A stretch of DNA of 64,000 bases, taken from positions 24,652,069 through 24,716,068 of the forward strand of contig NC_070607.1 of the NCBI RefSeq assembly GCF_027172205.1, read 5' to 3'. This DNA comes from Podarcis raffonei. Lineage: Eukaryota; Chordata; Lepidosauria; Squamata; Lacertidae. This document shows positions 46,099 to 58,128 of the stretch, piece by piece. The notes under the pieces were generated by a model, which saw only the letters and a list, made by a program, of their open reading frames with translations, ran no database searches and was not told the DNA's origin. Both the position numbers and the translations under genes were made by a program. The stretch's first letter is position 1. Each line of letters opens with the position of its first letter.

Positions 46099-47329
46099 CT
46101 TCTTCTTCTTCTTCTTCTTCTACTACTACTACTAAAAAAGCTATGCTCACAAACCCCAGAATATAAATGTGAAGTTGGAAAGAAGCAAAACAAAACAAAA
46201 AAAGGTTTTAATATAGATAAGAATTATAGTGGCTGATAATGGCTAAAATGAAATTTCATATTAAGGATCAGTTGCTTTCTGTAATGATAGCATCTGATCA
46301 CAAATTCCCAATGTTTAAAATGAATTTGGGCTGTGGGTGACTTACAGAAAAGAACTAGAAATTAGCACAGTCTAGTAGTGGTTCTCTATAATTATGAACA
46401 CTAGTCTTCATTTAAAACAAAATGTTCCAGCACTAAAGGATGTCTCCTCCCTGTGTGCCTTCTGCACACAGATGAGTACCATCTTTTAATTTGGTAAAAT
46501 ACTGGACTCTTTTTACAATTACAGTGTTCCATTAGAGTGGTAAGGTCACCATGCGTGCAATGGACGGCACAAAATTCAAATGTATATGCTTTGCATTTTT
46601 GTATCTTCTTTAACACTGAAATGCTTTGTAAAATATCAAGCACCAATCACATAATTGCCAAACATATGTTTCCTATTCCGCTTTATTCTATTACAGCCAG
46701 GTAGGTTTTGGATATTATTGCTGCTACAAGAGCAGTATTCTTTTGAACATGCAAGCTGCTAAAAGGTCATTTACCCTTCACTTTCTCCCCCTACCTCCAG
46801 AATACTCCTCTTCTCTCCCTTCTTCTTTGCTCTTGTCATTCTCATTTCACTTTCAGGAAGCTCTCTTCAACATTATACTGAAAAACTTAATTGAACATCG
46901 CCCCACCCAAATACTGTATCTGTACTGAGATCCAGTAACTGAAAACTTCCAAATCTAGTCCAGCTCGAAAATATGCTTAAGTGTTGTACTCATTTTGTGC
47001 CACAAAGTATGGGTTTTGTGATACAACCCGTAAGTGTTTATTTACAGCTCATCAGGGTTTGTAGTTAACGCCCCCCTCCGCAAAATAACATTGTCTGATA
47101 TCTTCCAGACCTGTACCAAAGTTTCGTGTGGCTTTGTGCCTTGCTGGGAAGCTGGACAAACACTTATGACTAATGCCAGTCCCAGCAGGGCTTGCCAAAT
47201 TTTAAAGGTGAGAAAGTCAACTTCCACTTGCCAAGGGACAGTCAGCAGTGGACTTTTAGGGTCCCAACTGTGGCCTCAGACTTAAGTGCTCCACACCTGG
47301 GCAGGTTGGCATGCCTCGGAGAAAATGAC
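45057..47329. other. Intergenic DNA
   Basis: Apart from the TTC/TAC microsatellite nothing definite is seen. Short open frames here have no family features. Confidence 0.5.
46068..46133 (+). repeat. (TTC)n then (TAC)n microsatellite
   Basis: About 17 TTC units followed by about four TAC units. The reverse strand is a GAA tract. Confidence 0.95.
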
Positions 47330-47505
47330 CTGAAAAGGAAAGTTATGGTACCTTTTTCATATGTGGTGGACATGTAAGATAGTAAAAGTGTTCTGGGAAA
47401 TGATTTATAATGAACTGGAAAAAAACATTGGAAACAACTTTTGTTAAAAAGCCAGAAGCTTTTCTTTTAACCTGGGGCTATGGTGGAATGCCAATGATAC
47501 CTTGA
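47330..47505 (+). mobile_element. L1-type LINE ORF2 C-terminal relic
   Basis: Plus-strand frames read F-F-H-M-W-W-T-C-K-I-V-K-V-F-W-E-M-I and then K-K-P-E-A-F-L-L, the order found near the end of L1 ORF2 (H-M-W-W-x-C ... F-W ... P-E-x-x-L-L). A short, old piece. Confidence 0.65.
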
Positions 47506-48869
47506 CTTTCCTCCCTTTTTCCCAAGCTTAAATTTATTTCACTTTGCTTTTAGGATGGCTGGGCACACTGAAAAACACAAGTGCTGATGAGGTCCCAGCC
47601 ACCCACCACTTTAATTTAAAACTGAGGCATACACAAATTGTCTGCAAATCTGTGTCATGGGTCTGTATCCTGAGTTCTTTAATCAGCTAGCAATGCTCCT
47701 GTCTGCCACCGACTACTGAAGTGCTGCCATCACTGAAAAATTCCGTTTTAGTGGCACATACTTCATGGCAACACATACATAGTTGATGCTCATCCCACTT
47801 CTCTGAGCGATGAGAAGTTCAAGGACACAACACTCACTTGGGGTTGGCTCCCTTTGAAAGGAGGTGACGTTGTTGTTGTTGTTGTTGTTGTTGTTTTGTA
47901 ATACCTGGTTTTAAATTCTACCTCCCTCTCTCCCTAGGCTTGAACATAGAGGGAGACACAGCTTAAACACTAAAACTAACACCAAAGCCCACTGCTCCTA
48001 TATCGTATCTCCAGGGTGATAGCCAGAGCCCCATGATGCATATGGAGCCCAAATTCAGCTTTCTGTGTGTGTCCCCCGCCCCGCCTGTCTATGACTTAAA
48101 ACTACATTCTGTCCTTTACACACAAAGATTTGGATTACCTCATCCTTAGCTGGTGGGGGGGGGGAGGTTTGTCCCCTTCTATAATCAGTTTTCCATACTC
48201 AGAACATTCCCAGAATCATCCTGCATCAAAAAGGAAACGTGTATCTATTTAGTTCCCATAGCTCTGTGTATCACCTTCAGTTTGCATCCACCAAAAGGAT
48301 GTGCCTGGCCAGAGTGTTCCAAAAAATTTCATTGTTCTGCATGGGACAATGACAATAAAGATATCATATATCGTAAAAAACGTTAAGCAGTTCTATTTCC
48401 CCATTAACCTTCCCATATCTAACCCCCAATATTACAATATTTCCTCCTTTCTAATCCAGTGGTTTTTCTTACTATACTCTGTAACAGGATATGTGGAGAA
48501 AAATGCATTTTTTTAAAAAAAGCTTTGTATGTTTAAGGTTCAAGTCATATTTCAATGCTTTCCCCCATTAACCATGAGACCAAGACATTTCCTTTTATAG
48601 GCAATGAAATCTGAGATTAGTATATTTTCTGTGCTGAGGCCCTGACCAAAAAGAAAAAAAGTACTGAATGTTACAAAGCTAGTGATAATATCAAGAGAAT
48701 TGGCACCAGTAGGAAAAGCAGGCATCCCACTGGTGATGTTTTGTCACTGGTAATAAATGCGAACGGAACACATTTTCTTCATTAGATCTAATCTGCTCCT
48801 GCTGGCTTTTACTAATGAATGAAACAATACGTTAAGAGAATGAAGGTCAAATGTGAGCTGTATAACATT
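47506..48869. other. Intergenic DNA
   Basis: It holds the GTT run, a G-run at 48155-48165 and otherwise unrecognised sequence. Confidence 0.5.
47866..47896 (+). repeat. (GTT)n microsatellite
   Basis: About nine GTT units. Confidence 0.92.
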
Positions 48870-49080
48870 GCCTACAACCTAGACAGAAGAGATAGTTTCC
48901 TATCTAAAAGCCACAAGGCAGGGGAGCCGTTTGCAGAAATTATTTGTGGCCGGGAACAGTGATGCAGCCAGGTGATTTTGGACACAGAACTAAATGGCCT
49001 TATGGGGATCCCCTTAAGAAAATCCACGTGTATTGCTTTAGTTACAAAGCACACAATTGACATTATGCACCCACCCACTC
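48870..49080 (-). mobile_element. BEL/Pao-like integrase fossil
   Basis: A minus-strand stretch reads like the integrase core of BEL/Pao LTR retrotransposons: C-F-V-T-K-A-I-H then, further on, R-P-x-I-I-S-x-N-G-S and a D-R-K-L-like continuation, in the order of C-x-T-x-A-x-H ... P-x-x-I-x-S-D-N-G-T. A small, broken, old fragment; LTRs and other domains were not found beside it. Confidence 0.55.
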
Positions 49081-49599
49081 ACCCAGAGCTGTGATTCCAT
49101 GTTCTACAACTGTGTGTCTGCATTCCTGAAACATTGGGGTGCGGTAAGGTGGATAAAGTTAAAAACCCGATTACAGTATAACCAAAATCAATACTTTGAG
49201 AATGTGCACTTTCAGATTTTAAACTCACTTAAATCTTAGCACCATCATGACTTTGAGAATAAAACAGACTTTGGCTTATGGGGGGGGAGCACCATTTTCT
49301 GGAGAGATGAATTAATAGAGCACAAAGAAATGGGTGATGTCCCATTAAAAAGGCCAGTAACAGAGACAGCAAATGGACAGCAAATGGCAAAAGCCCTTCT
49401 CTAAGGAGAGAGATAGTAAGCAGAGACAAAAGGCCAGAGTTTTAGGAGGGAGGGACAGAACTGCAGTGGGCAATGAGGTAAACAAACAGAAAAGAAGTGT
49501 CAGTTTTGCAAGGTGGAAGGGGGCAGAGCACAAAGTGTGCTGTCTGTTTTATGCTGGGGTCTGTTTTATGCTGGTCTTGGGGTGGCCAGACACAATGTT

Positions 49600-49800
49600 T
49601 GGGGTCTCTTGGAATCTGAGGCTGCAGCAATGGAAGGAACAGGACCCTCTTGGGATGTGAACTGCCTGCACTCTCTCCGTCTAGGCTCTGGTTGTATATA
49701 TGTGTAAATAAACCATATATCCTAAAGATACCACAGTCTCCGCTGTGCCCCATTGTCTGAAAGAAACCTCAGACCTTGGAAAACGCATCTGGCAGCACCC
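49600..49800 (+). mobile_element. LTR-element fossil (LTR fragment), copy A
   Basis: aataaaccatatatcctaaa, then taccacagtctccgctgtgc, is an LTR-type 3' region with a poly(A) signal. A related piece in opposite orientation lies at 50740. Internal genes were not found. Retroviral or gypsy origin cannot be decided. Confidence 0.5.
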
Positions 49801-49974
49801 CTGGAATCGCTCACCGCTCGGAGATTGGGATAGCATGAAATAATATATTTTAAATAAAAGCAATATGATAAGCCTCTGTAACAACATACATGCCTGTCTG
49901 GCCACCCCAAGTCTATGTTTTTAAGAAGGAGGAAGCATGCTTCCTTCAGGGGCCCTGGCTTGCCCATCCTGGCC

Positions 49975-50122
49975 CAGGTGGTGATGCAGGGACTGTTTGC
50001 CATAGTTGCCACTCTCTGGGTGGGCATGGGGTGGGGGCTGGGTTGCAGGGTCCCGGACTATAGCCTTAAGGACTGGACTAGATGACTTGGGGTCCTTTCC
50101 AACTCTACAGTTCTATGATTCC
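49975..50122 (+). mobile_element. CR1 3' end
   Basis: ggactagatgacttggggtc, cctttccaactctacagttc and tatgattcc form the classic CR1 terminus. Confidence 0.75.
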
Positions 50123-50739
50123 AACTGAAATCTTTTGGACCGAGCTCAGTGGGTCTACTCTAAACTTGATGACATCTGGATCCAACCCTTAAATTAGTTT
50201 TGTTGCTTTCTGAGCTCTGCAAATTTGGATTCTAAACTGTAAATAGCTCCGTTTCCTGTTATTCTATGCAATATAGAGTCCTGTGTGATCAAATTAATCA
50301 TTTTAAATATATAATGGTAAGTAGTTTTTTTCTTTGTGAACCTGTGATAGCCAGGCTCTTGGGGAATCTTTCAACCATGTAGGGCTCCATAAAGAAATTT
50401 CAAGCCTTGGAGAATTGTGTTTCTCCAGCGGATTAGTCAACATTTGATATTCAGCTTGTACAAAGACCTAAGAAATCCATCCCTCATGACACAACAACAT
50501 TGATACCAGCTGAATTTATTTACTTACGGTTGATTGGGGCGGGGGGGGGGGACATCTATTGTGAACTTTGTGTCCCTGATATTAAATTACCTGGTAATGG
50601 AACAGATTTGGGGCATTTCATTTTAGGGAGGATTTATAACAAAATATAATGGATGCTCACTTCTCATTTGCCAATTCACATTTAGCCCAGGCAGCTGGAA
50701 ACCACGTCACCCAAATCTCCAAGCAGTGTGAGACTCCAG

Positions 50740-51110
50740 GGTTACCATGCTCTTATCCAGGGTTTGGTTTCCTCAGAATGAGGAACGGCAGAGACTGTGG
50801 TGTCTTTATGATGTATGGTTTATTTATACCTATATACAACCTGAGTCTACAATGGAGAGGCTCACAGCATTAAAAACCCAATAGGGTCTTGCTTCTCTCA
50901 TAGTCACAGCCTTTGGTTCAAGCAGAAATCAGGCATGGCTCTGTCTCTCAGCTGCTCAGTCTGCAGGCAGCTTCCAGCTTCTGGCTCACGCACCTCAACT
51001 CTCACCTTTGTCTCTCTATCTAACAGACAGTTGAGGGAGGGGGTCCACCCATTTGTCCTCTGGCACAGAGTCACTTCCTTTGTTATCTTAATAACAGTAA
51101 GGTAACAAAA
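50740..51110 (-). mobile_element. LTR-element fossil (LTR fragment), copy B
   Basis: On the minus strand, aataaaccatacatcataaa then caccacagtctctgccgt matches copy A over roughly 100 bp. It extends further upstream into a region consistent with U3. Broken or solo; the family is unresolved. Confidence 0.5.
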
Positions 51111-51339
51111 GGGCGGTACGGTTTCAACTGGGCCTCTCTCTTAGCTTCCCCTATATTTGCAATAATTCTGATGTACCTTGCAGGGTTGTAATGAGATAAT
51201 GCATATATGAAGTGCTCTGAAAAATCTAAAAAGCACTATATAAACCCCAAGTATATTAAACATGAAAAATAGCCACTTTTTATTATATGGCTTGTTCTAA
51301 CCTCTGTGTCCTCACCGTGTGTCACAGTGAAGTTCTGAT

Positions 51340-51900
51340 CATCAACCACTATCACTAACGCATTCCAAAAGGAGAGAATGATTTGTCTTCAAATGAGATT
51401 CTGTTGAAGTCAGGGGCTTCAAGAGCTAGTGATGAATGTGATCCAAAACACCTGAATAGCTGCCACACACCCACTTTTAGACTCCAGCTGTAGTGAATCA
51501 TTTCCTTTTTCCATATCCCAACAGATAATTTAATTCTGCAGCACAGAATGCAGGCAAGATTAGGACATTCGCCCAGTTTAATTGCCAGCTCGATTTGCAA
51601 GCAAGGTCACAATTCACAGTGCCAGACTTTAGTTGGACAGTGTTATGACAGAGCAGGAAACATTAATCACCGTAGCCAGCAGAAAATTACAGTTTAAAGC
51701 AATACTCATTAATCCTGTTTGCAGGGATTGCCCCTTTCCTTGTTTTTTGTTTGTTTGTTTGTTTAAAGAAAAGGTATATTCAGCTGTACTGTCAGGTGAG
51801 ACATAGCTAGGAGGTGGCCGCAGACAGCAGACATTAGTGACTGACACGGAAGGATTACATCCTTAATTAAATTATTTTGTTTTCATCCGCTTTCCTTCAG
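51340..51900. other. Repeat-poor stretch, candidate conserved non-coding element
   Basis: About 560 bp with no recognisable transposon, rich in homeobox-like TAAT/ATTA words (taatttaattctgc, cattaatcac, cattaatcc). It stands out from repeat-rich neighbours. The label is an impression, not an alignment. Confidence 0.3.
51740..51765 (+). repeat. (TTTG)n run
   Basis: About five GTTT units within the repeat-poor stretch. Confidence 0.85.
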
Positions 51901-53039
51901 CATGCAACTGGTTTGCTACAGGAGGAAATGTGAAACTCTTTGTGGTACACCACAAAAACCTCACTATACTGATGCCCTCCACCACCACCCCCTACAGTGA
52001 AAATCACCCATGTCCTCTGTTCCCCTTGTTGCAGCAACTGATTGGCTGTGAAAACCAAAACGGTGTGGTGGCTTTTCTTAACATTTAACATACCTTCTTT
52101 GTGCATTGCTAATGGAAGAAGAAAGTCAGAGACAGATCTCTTAGGACAACAGAACTGCAACCCTGTTCCAGTTCTTTCCCCTGCACCTCTGGAAGAGAAT
52201 GAGGAGTTGGGGAATATCTGCACAAAATCTAATGGGCCAGGAGAAACAGCAGCTTCCCATTCTGAATCCCACTATCAGGTCTGAGCCCATTGTGCGTTTT
52301 GTTTGAGGTGGTGGCCCAAGGATTGTCATGACACCAGGAATCATCAGAGATTGAGTCCTCTGATGAAAGCAGCCATGGGTGGCGGTGGGGAGATGCATTC
52401 ATTCCCCCACCCATCCCACGTGGAGATGCTGTCACTGAACAAGCATCTTCTCTCCTAAGCTCCAAGGAGACACTGTAGAGCTGTGGAGGAGCTATCCCTG
52501 CAGTTTCAAATGCTAAGGTCTAGAACAAGCCAACAGCTGCAGATGAAGGTGCTGCCCCTGGCTACATTCAGAGTTCAGGGGGTGGAGCCTCTAGTCAATG
52601 AGCAGCTACGTTCAGGCTAGAAAGATCTGACAGCTGAGCCAGGACGCTGCTGAGACAACTTGCATCTCGTACCCCAGCTGCTGGATCACTGACCGTGGTC
52701 CTGAAACTCATACCCTTTACTGAGGTGCCCTGCCTCACTTTCTTCTCTGCCCGGAACCCTGGGACCTACTGACCTTTCCCTTGCTTGGGCCATCAAGCAA
52801 CTGTCAAGGTGGTCACTTCCATGGCTCAGGATAAGGGAGTCCTGCATGGAGTCAGCCTTTGTGCCAGCACACAATCCTGGCCAAAGAAGGAAACTGCCAG
52901 GAGACCTGCTCTTGCTGTCTGCAGATCACATTTGCTTCTTCCCCTTTGCCTTGGCATCTATCCTCAGTTCCCCGGGAAAAAGGAAGCAACTCCTCTGGTC
53001 ACCATTGGGACTATCGGTGACTGCAGTCTAATTATATAA
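51901..53039. other. Intergenic DNA, GC-richer
   Basis: More GC-rich, with several overlapping open frames of 60-108 codons on both strands, none with family features. Parts (52670-52800) resemble dispersed squamate repeats but I cannot name them. Confidence 0.4.
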
Positions 53040-53130
53040 TCAGCACAGTACTAAGCATGCTTATTCTGAACTAAGTCCTACTGAATTCAGTGGCGTTTGC
53101 CCCCAAGTAAATGTGCAAATGATCACAACT
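53040..53130. repeat. GGATTGCA-type short dispersed repeat
   Basis: gaactaagtcctactgaatt and tttgcccccaagtaaatgtg are the facing arm centres of the family described at 10240. Confidence 0.45.
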
Positions 53131-53334
53131 GCCATCACTTATCCCTACACTAATCTTTTATCTTCCTTGCTTAATTTTAATCTAAACCTACAACATATTT
53201 AGTGTTCAGGGGTAAAACCCAGAATAAGGTAAAATATTACCGTGTTCCATGCAGCAAAGCATCGCAATTTTTAATTCAATTTTTAACCCACACTTCTTCC
53301 AAGGAGTTCATAGTGTCAGAACCCAATTCGTATT

Positions 53335-53420
53335 TTAACTTTCACAACAACCCTGTGAGGAGTCAGTTAGGCTGCAAGAGAAAGGTTGATCCAATGACAT
53401 TCAGTGAGCTTTATGGCTTC
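53335..53420 (-). mobile_element. MIR-like SINE fragment
   Basis: cacaacaaccctgtgaggag, then ttaggctgcaagagaaaggt and tgacattcagtgagct match the middle of the reversed MIR-type SINE at 30930. Confidence 0.5.
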
Positions 53421-56400
53421 GGAGTGTATGATATTGTTTTGACAGCTATAATATTTTTTCCATTTATGTTTCTTAAAATGTAATAAAGGTTAATTTAAAA
53501 CAGTTTTTGAAAAAGAAATAAAACAACTCAAGGATCCAGAATTATAGAGTACCTGTGATTGGGGACTATTGTGTCAATTCAAAAACAGAAGGTAGGAGCC
53601 AATAAAGGAGGACCTCAGGATTCTTCTTACTCAAGCCTTATTGCATACAAAAATTGTCCACAACATTTAAGTAAATTACTGGGCTAATGCTAATTCAGCT
53701 AAAGGCCATCATTATTATACCCACATTGCAGGGGTGGGGCTGTGGCTGAGACAGCTTGGGTTACATCAACTCTGCAAAGGAAGCCAGAGTTGTTATCCCC
53801 ATTTTGGATGGGGTACTGAGGAGTTAAGAGTAGCATATTACAACCATGAAATACAGTCCACTGTTGTTAGCTTGTTATGCTGGGCTGGGCATATTGTGAA
53901 GTTGACTGTAGCAACTGTGCAATTAGTTAAAGGTGGGAAGGGACGAAGGAAGCTAGGGAAAGGATTTGGGTTCCAGCGGCGAGTGGGAAGACAATGTCTG
54001 GATTCCAGGTTTGCCTTTAGATAAGAGAGCAGATCTACGAACTGTGAAACAACTGAAGGGTAGACCAGGAAGACAAGTTTCTCAGAGGCCTGGGCAGTGC
54101 TTAGTTATAAAATCTACCAGAAATGATGGTCATGTTTGTAGTATTTACTTTGCTTCCCCTAGAAAAACACCTGAGGACACCTATGATGCTTCCCACCCTC
54201 TGGGAAGCCCACCTGGCACCAACATTGCCATCTTTTTGATGCTAGGCCAAAACTTTCTGTCATTTGTAGGCATTTGATAGTTAACCTTTTCTTCTTCTGT
54301 TTGGCTTTTGTAAGTTCACTGTTTTAATGCTGATCAGATTAATGCAGTTGGAGAAAAGGGAGTTTCAATTGTGGGAAATCAGTAGAGGACCACTTCTGGC
54401 TTTATCTTGCATGCACTTCTAAATTTGCTTTGAGACCTTTGTGGTATAAGGCAACAAACAAACAAACAATAATAATAATGGCAAAGCTGGATTCCTTTGG
54501 AATCCCCCCCCCCATATACCCCTTTAGCTAAAATTTCAAGTGTTATGTATGAAGCTTCCACTCTCAGTCCTTGGTCTATTTCCCCCATCATAATGTTTAT
54601 GAACTTTAATTTAGAATGAGAAATATCTATTTATATATACACACCACCCGAACAATACACAAAGCATCTTTGCTGAAATTCCTGTCCTTCAGATTACTTG
54701 ACAGTTTAATTAGAGACTGACGGTGTTTCACAAGTTGGTAGAATGCATGTTGCTATAGTTCAGCTATCGTGTTTGTTTCTGTTGTTTTCATTTTAAAGGT
54801 TGATCCTTGCCAAAACCGGATAATCCAGTGATTAACTTTGATTTATCTCACATACCAGCGTCAGCCACTAAGTGTATATCACCATTCCCTCTTAATTTAT
54901 AGCAGAATGCAAATTCTGCTGTGTTGGCTTCTCTAAAAAAAAATCCATTAACTAAAATAGAATCCGGCAATTTATCGTTACCAGTTCTCTAGGATGAAAG
55001 TGAAGATGGTTGACAAGGACGACTCCTGAACAGCATGTTTGTGGATAGGTGACAAGAAAAGATGCACTACAGAAGGGCCTTTGGTTTCCCCTTAAAACCC
55101 CCAAAAGGAGCACAATCTCTTCTTAGACTTGCCATACCTGCTTATGATGAACAGCTGCTTTAGACTTGACAAAATATGGAAAGCATCTGTCTCAAATGGT
55201 AACAGCTAAGATTATTTTTTTCACACCACTGGCAACTTATATGGAACAACATTGGTTTTGGAACAACTTTAGGCTATTGCTCCGGCCTACGGGCTTTTAA
55301 CCACACGTCTTTGCTTATTCTTTAATGCATATGGAAACAAAATATGGTTATGTACAAAGTAGAATGTGAACACTATTCCAATTAAAGAACTGTCAAAGCG
55401 GAGTCTTTTTCCCCACTATCCCCCATGGGGGATAAATTAAATTAGGTTGCAGCTTATGGGTATAGAGAAATGGCTCTGCTGGGGAAAGGAATAAGAGCCT
55501 GAAATTGATTAAATGGGTTAATGATTGAACTAAATCAAGCTGCTGAAATGTTTCTTTAAAAATGCCCCCTCCAGCCGTCATTTAATCAATTGATTCTCTT
55601 AAGTGTCAGAAGCACAAAGCTAGCAATGGGTGCCTATGATACTGCCACAGGAATGCATCTATCACCTAAAAGGCATGCACTCCCTTCACAATTTTATTAG
55701 GACATTTAGAGTAGAGCAGGGAGGGGTGGGAGTTCACTCAGAATGTGTCAAAGGCACTTTGAGAAGCAAGTGGGTCCAATATGCTACAATTCTCAAGCTT
55801 TTCCTGCCCTAGCTCAACCTAGTTTTGCTTCATTTGCAGTCCCGCTGTCTGTACAGAAAGACTCCAGACGCTTGTTTATCACACGCCCATCATTTAAGAT
55901 TCCATTTTATGCCATGTAGATGCAGCAGCTGGCATGCAGAAGCTAGATAAAGAGACCTGGGTTCAAATTCTTACTTCAAGATCACTGGGTTATCTTGGGG
56001 CAGTCACTATTTCCCAGCCTAACCTACCCCATGGGGTTATCAGAGAGTAAAATGCGAAAATTCTATATTCACTGCCTTAAACTTGTCAAGCCAGCTTCTT
56101 CTGTGATGACCAAGATGGTCTGCATTTAAGAATGGCAGATCTTTCTCATGGTTATGATCAATGAACCAGTCTAACCTATAGGTTTTTATAGGGGTCAGGC
56201 AGCACCTTCGATTCTGCTTTCACCTGTTGATGAAAATAGTTTTGCTTGACTCACTTTCTATAATTCTTCGCTTTGGTCAAATTTGGTGGGGAATAAGCTA
56301 TTTCTCCACCTAACAGCCTTCAGATTACCATTTAAATACTTTTTTAAAAACACCTTCTGAAATCAGGTTTCAGCCAGCGTAAATTGTTAGTTTTAACAGA

Positions 56401-56483
56401 AATTTCAGGCATTGTCAGATCTGTAAACTCATGATTGTGTACGTTGTTTTCATAATGTGAAGAGTCTTGGCATGTTACACAGA
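53421..56483. other. Intergenic DNA, mostly unique
   Basis: No gene recognised. 54640-54960 is repeat-poor and possibly a conserved element; 55920-56060 has a faint MIR-like stretch. A C-run lies at 54506-54514. Confidence 0.45.
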
Positions 56484-56635
56484 CAGATACTTGCAATTCA
56501 GGTAGGTAGCCATGTTAGTCTGATGCAGTCGAAATAAAAAAATTAAAAAATTGTCCAATAGCACCTTAGAGACCAACTAAGTTTGTTCTGAGTATAAGCT
56601 TTTGTGTGTGTGCACACTTCTTCAGATACTTGCAA
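56484..56635 (-). mobile_element. Short hammerhead-bearing retroelement, copy 3 (near full length)
   Basis: The direct repeat cagatacttgcaa occurs at 56484-56496 and 56623-56635. The 126 bp between them is the whole unit in minus orientation: 5' CTGAAGAAGTGTG at the high end, the ctaaggtgctattgg block in the middle, and the 3' end ggctacctacctg at the low end. Because the 5' end borders the target repeat, this copy defines the unit length as about 130 bp. The hammerhead-like GAAA is changed to AAAA here. Confidence 0.78.
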
Positions 56636-57703
56636 GCAAGAGTCATATTTGTTTAGAACTAAATTGAGTCCTTGGATGCAAATATTCTTTGCATTTATAT
56701 TCCTCATTGACATGTTTTCAGTTTTTTATTTCATTAAATCCAGCAGCTAATTTGTTTCATCATATTTTTTTGGAAGCTTCAAAGGGGGGATATGGAAGAA
56801 TTAATCTTGCATAAAGGAGAAATGTAAAAGAAAGAATGATCGTGCAAAGACTCGTGGCTAGTCCTGAATGAACAGACTAAAACAAAATACCCAAAATTTC
56901 TGGCATTTGTTGCATTAAGATGCCTTTACCAAACCATACTCTCTGAAACAACTTTTCAAGTTAGCAGAGGATTGGAGTGGGGGAATCCAATCTTGTTGGC
57001 ACTTTTTGCTGGAACCTGTTCTATTACTTAGCTACGAACACAACAGGAATATCCTGAAGACAGAAGAATTGGTTTGAGATGACGTTTCATGATCCATTAC
57101 TTTGAAGCATCTTTTCTCTATGGGGCTCTGAAGGAGCTATTATGTAAGACGAGAGATCTTTGCACATGTGAAGTTTCCATTAAGGAAAAGAAGAAGAGGC
57201 CCAGAATAAGCAACTTGTGTCTGCTGCATCATCAAAGCTTCTTTCAGTGCCTGCAAGTGAGGTCTCCTGGCGGTATCACTTCCTGAGTGCCGCTGCAAAC
57301 AAGACCAGAACTGAGCAGTTCACGGGAGTGAGCATTCTGCTGGGAATGCTTTTTTCTTTTGTAAGTTGTTGCTGATGCTACATATCCTCTTTGATGAGCA
57401 TGGCAGAGAAGAAAACTCCACAGTCAGGCCAGGTGGCATTTCCTGACTTGATCTGTACTCCCAAGGTGTGTTGCCTGTCGTGGGAGGTAAAGTGGGAGCC
57501 ATACAGAGAACTAGGTGGGAAAAGGCCACACATTTACTGTGTAAAATCATTCCAAACGTCCTGGCAGAAGGACAAAGCACTATAACACCCAGCTGGTCTG
57601 TTTGGTAGACCCATGGTTCCCAATTTTTTGTAGCAATTGTATTGCGCTGTGACAGACACTGTATGATTTTTTAAAATTGCATTTTCATTGCTCCCCCGCA
57701 CTT

Positions 57704-57772
57704 ACATTGCATTTTATTGTATTACAATTTGCATTCCATTTGCACTCATTGTAATACAATGAAACGCAATGC
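57704..57772. repeat. Long imperfect palindrome
   Basis: CATTGCATTTTATTGTATTA on the left and TAATACAATGAAACGCAATG on the right face each other across a short spacer, with about 27 of 30 arm positions pairing. Confidence 0.75.
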
Positions 57773-57832
57773 AAGAGATGAAAGAAGCAATAAAATAAAT
57801 TTAAAATCATTATATTTCTTCTATTGTGCCAA

Positions 57833-58128
57833 GGCCTGAAGCCGACCTGTGCTTTGTTATGCAGGCAGTAACTGAGCTGTCTCGTCCATTGTTAACAATT
57901 TAGTGTTAGGTTAAGATCTTTCCTCTCTCAAGGTTATGGTCGATCGAGGCATTTGCACCAGATTTGACTTCAAAATGTGCTTTGGCCTTGGCTTTTGGTT
58001 GCTGTACGAAACAGCCTGTTCCACTAATGGATCTTCCTTGTTCCACTGGCGATGATATGTTTCCTAACTTTACGCGAGATCCATCTGTTCCAGAGTCTGT
58101 TAATGTGTTGACACCAGATAACTTTTGA
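57833..58128 (+). pseudogene. Unrecognised protein-like frame, possible relic
   Basis: One frame reads P-R-P-E-A-D-L-C-F-V-M-Q-A-V-T-E-L, meets two in-frame stops near 57900, and continues as a 70-codon run with D-L-T-S-K-C-A-L-A-L-A-F-G-C-C and DDMFPNFTRDPSVPESVNVL to a stop at about 58126. Amino-acid usage is protein-like but I recognise no family. It may be chance, a decayed retrocopy or part of a mobile element. Confidence 0.25.
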
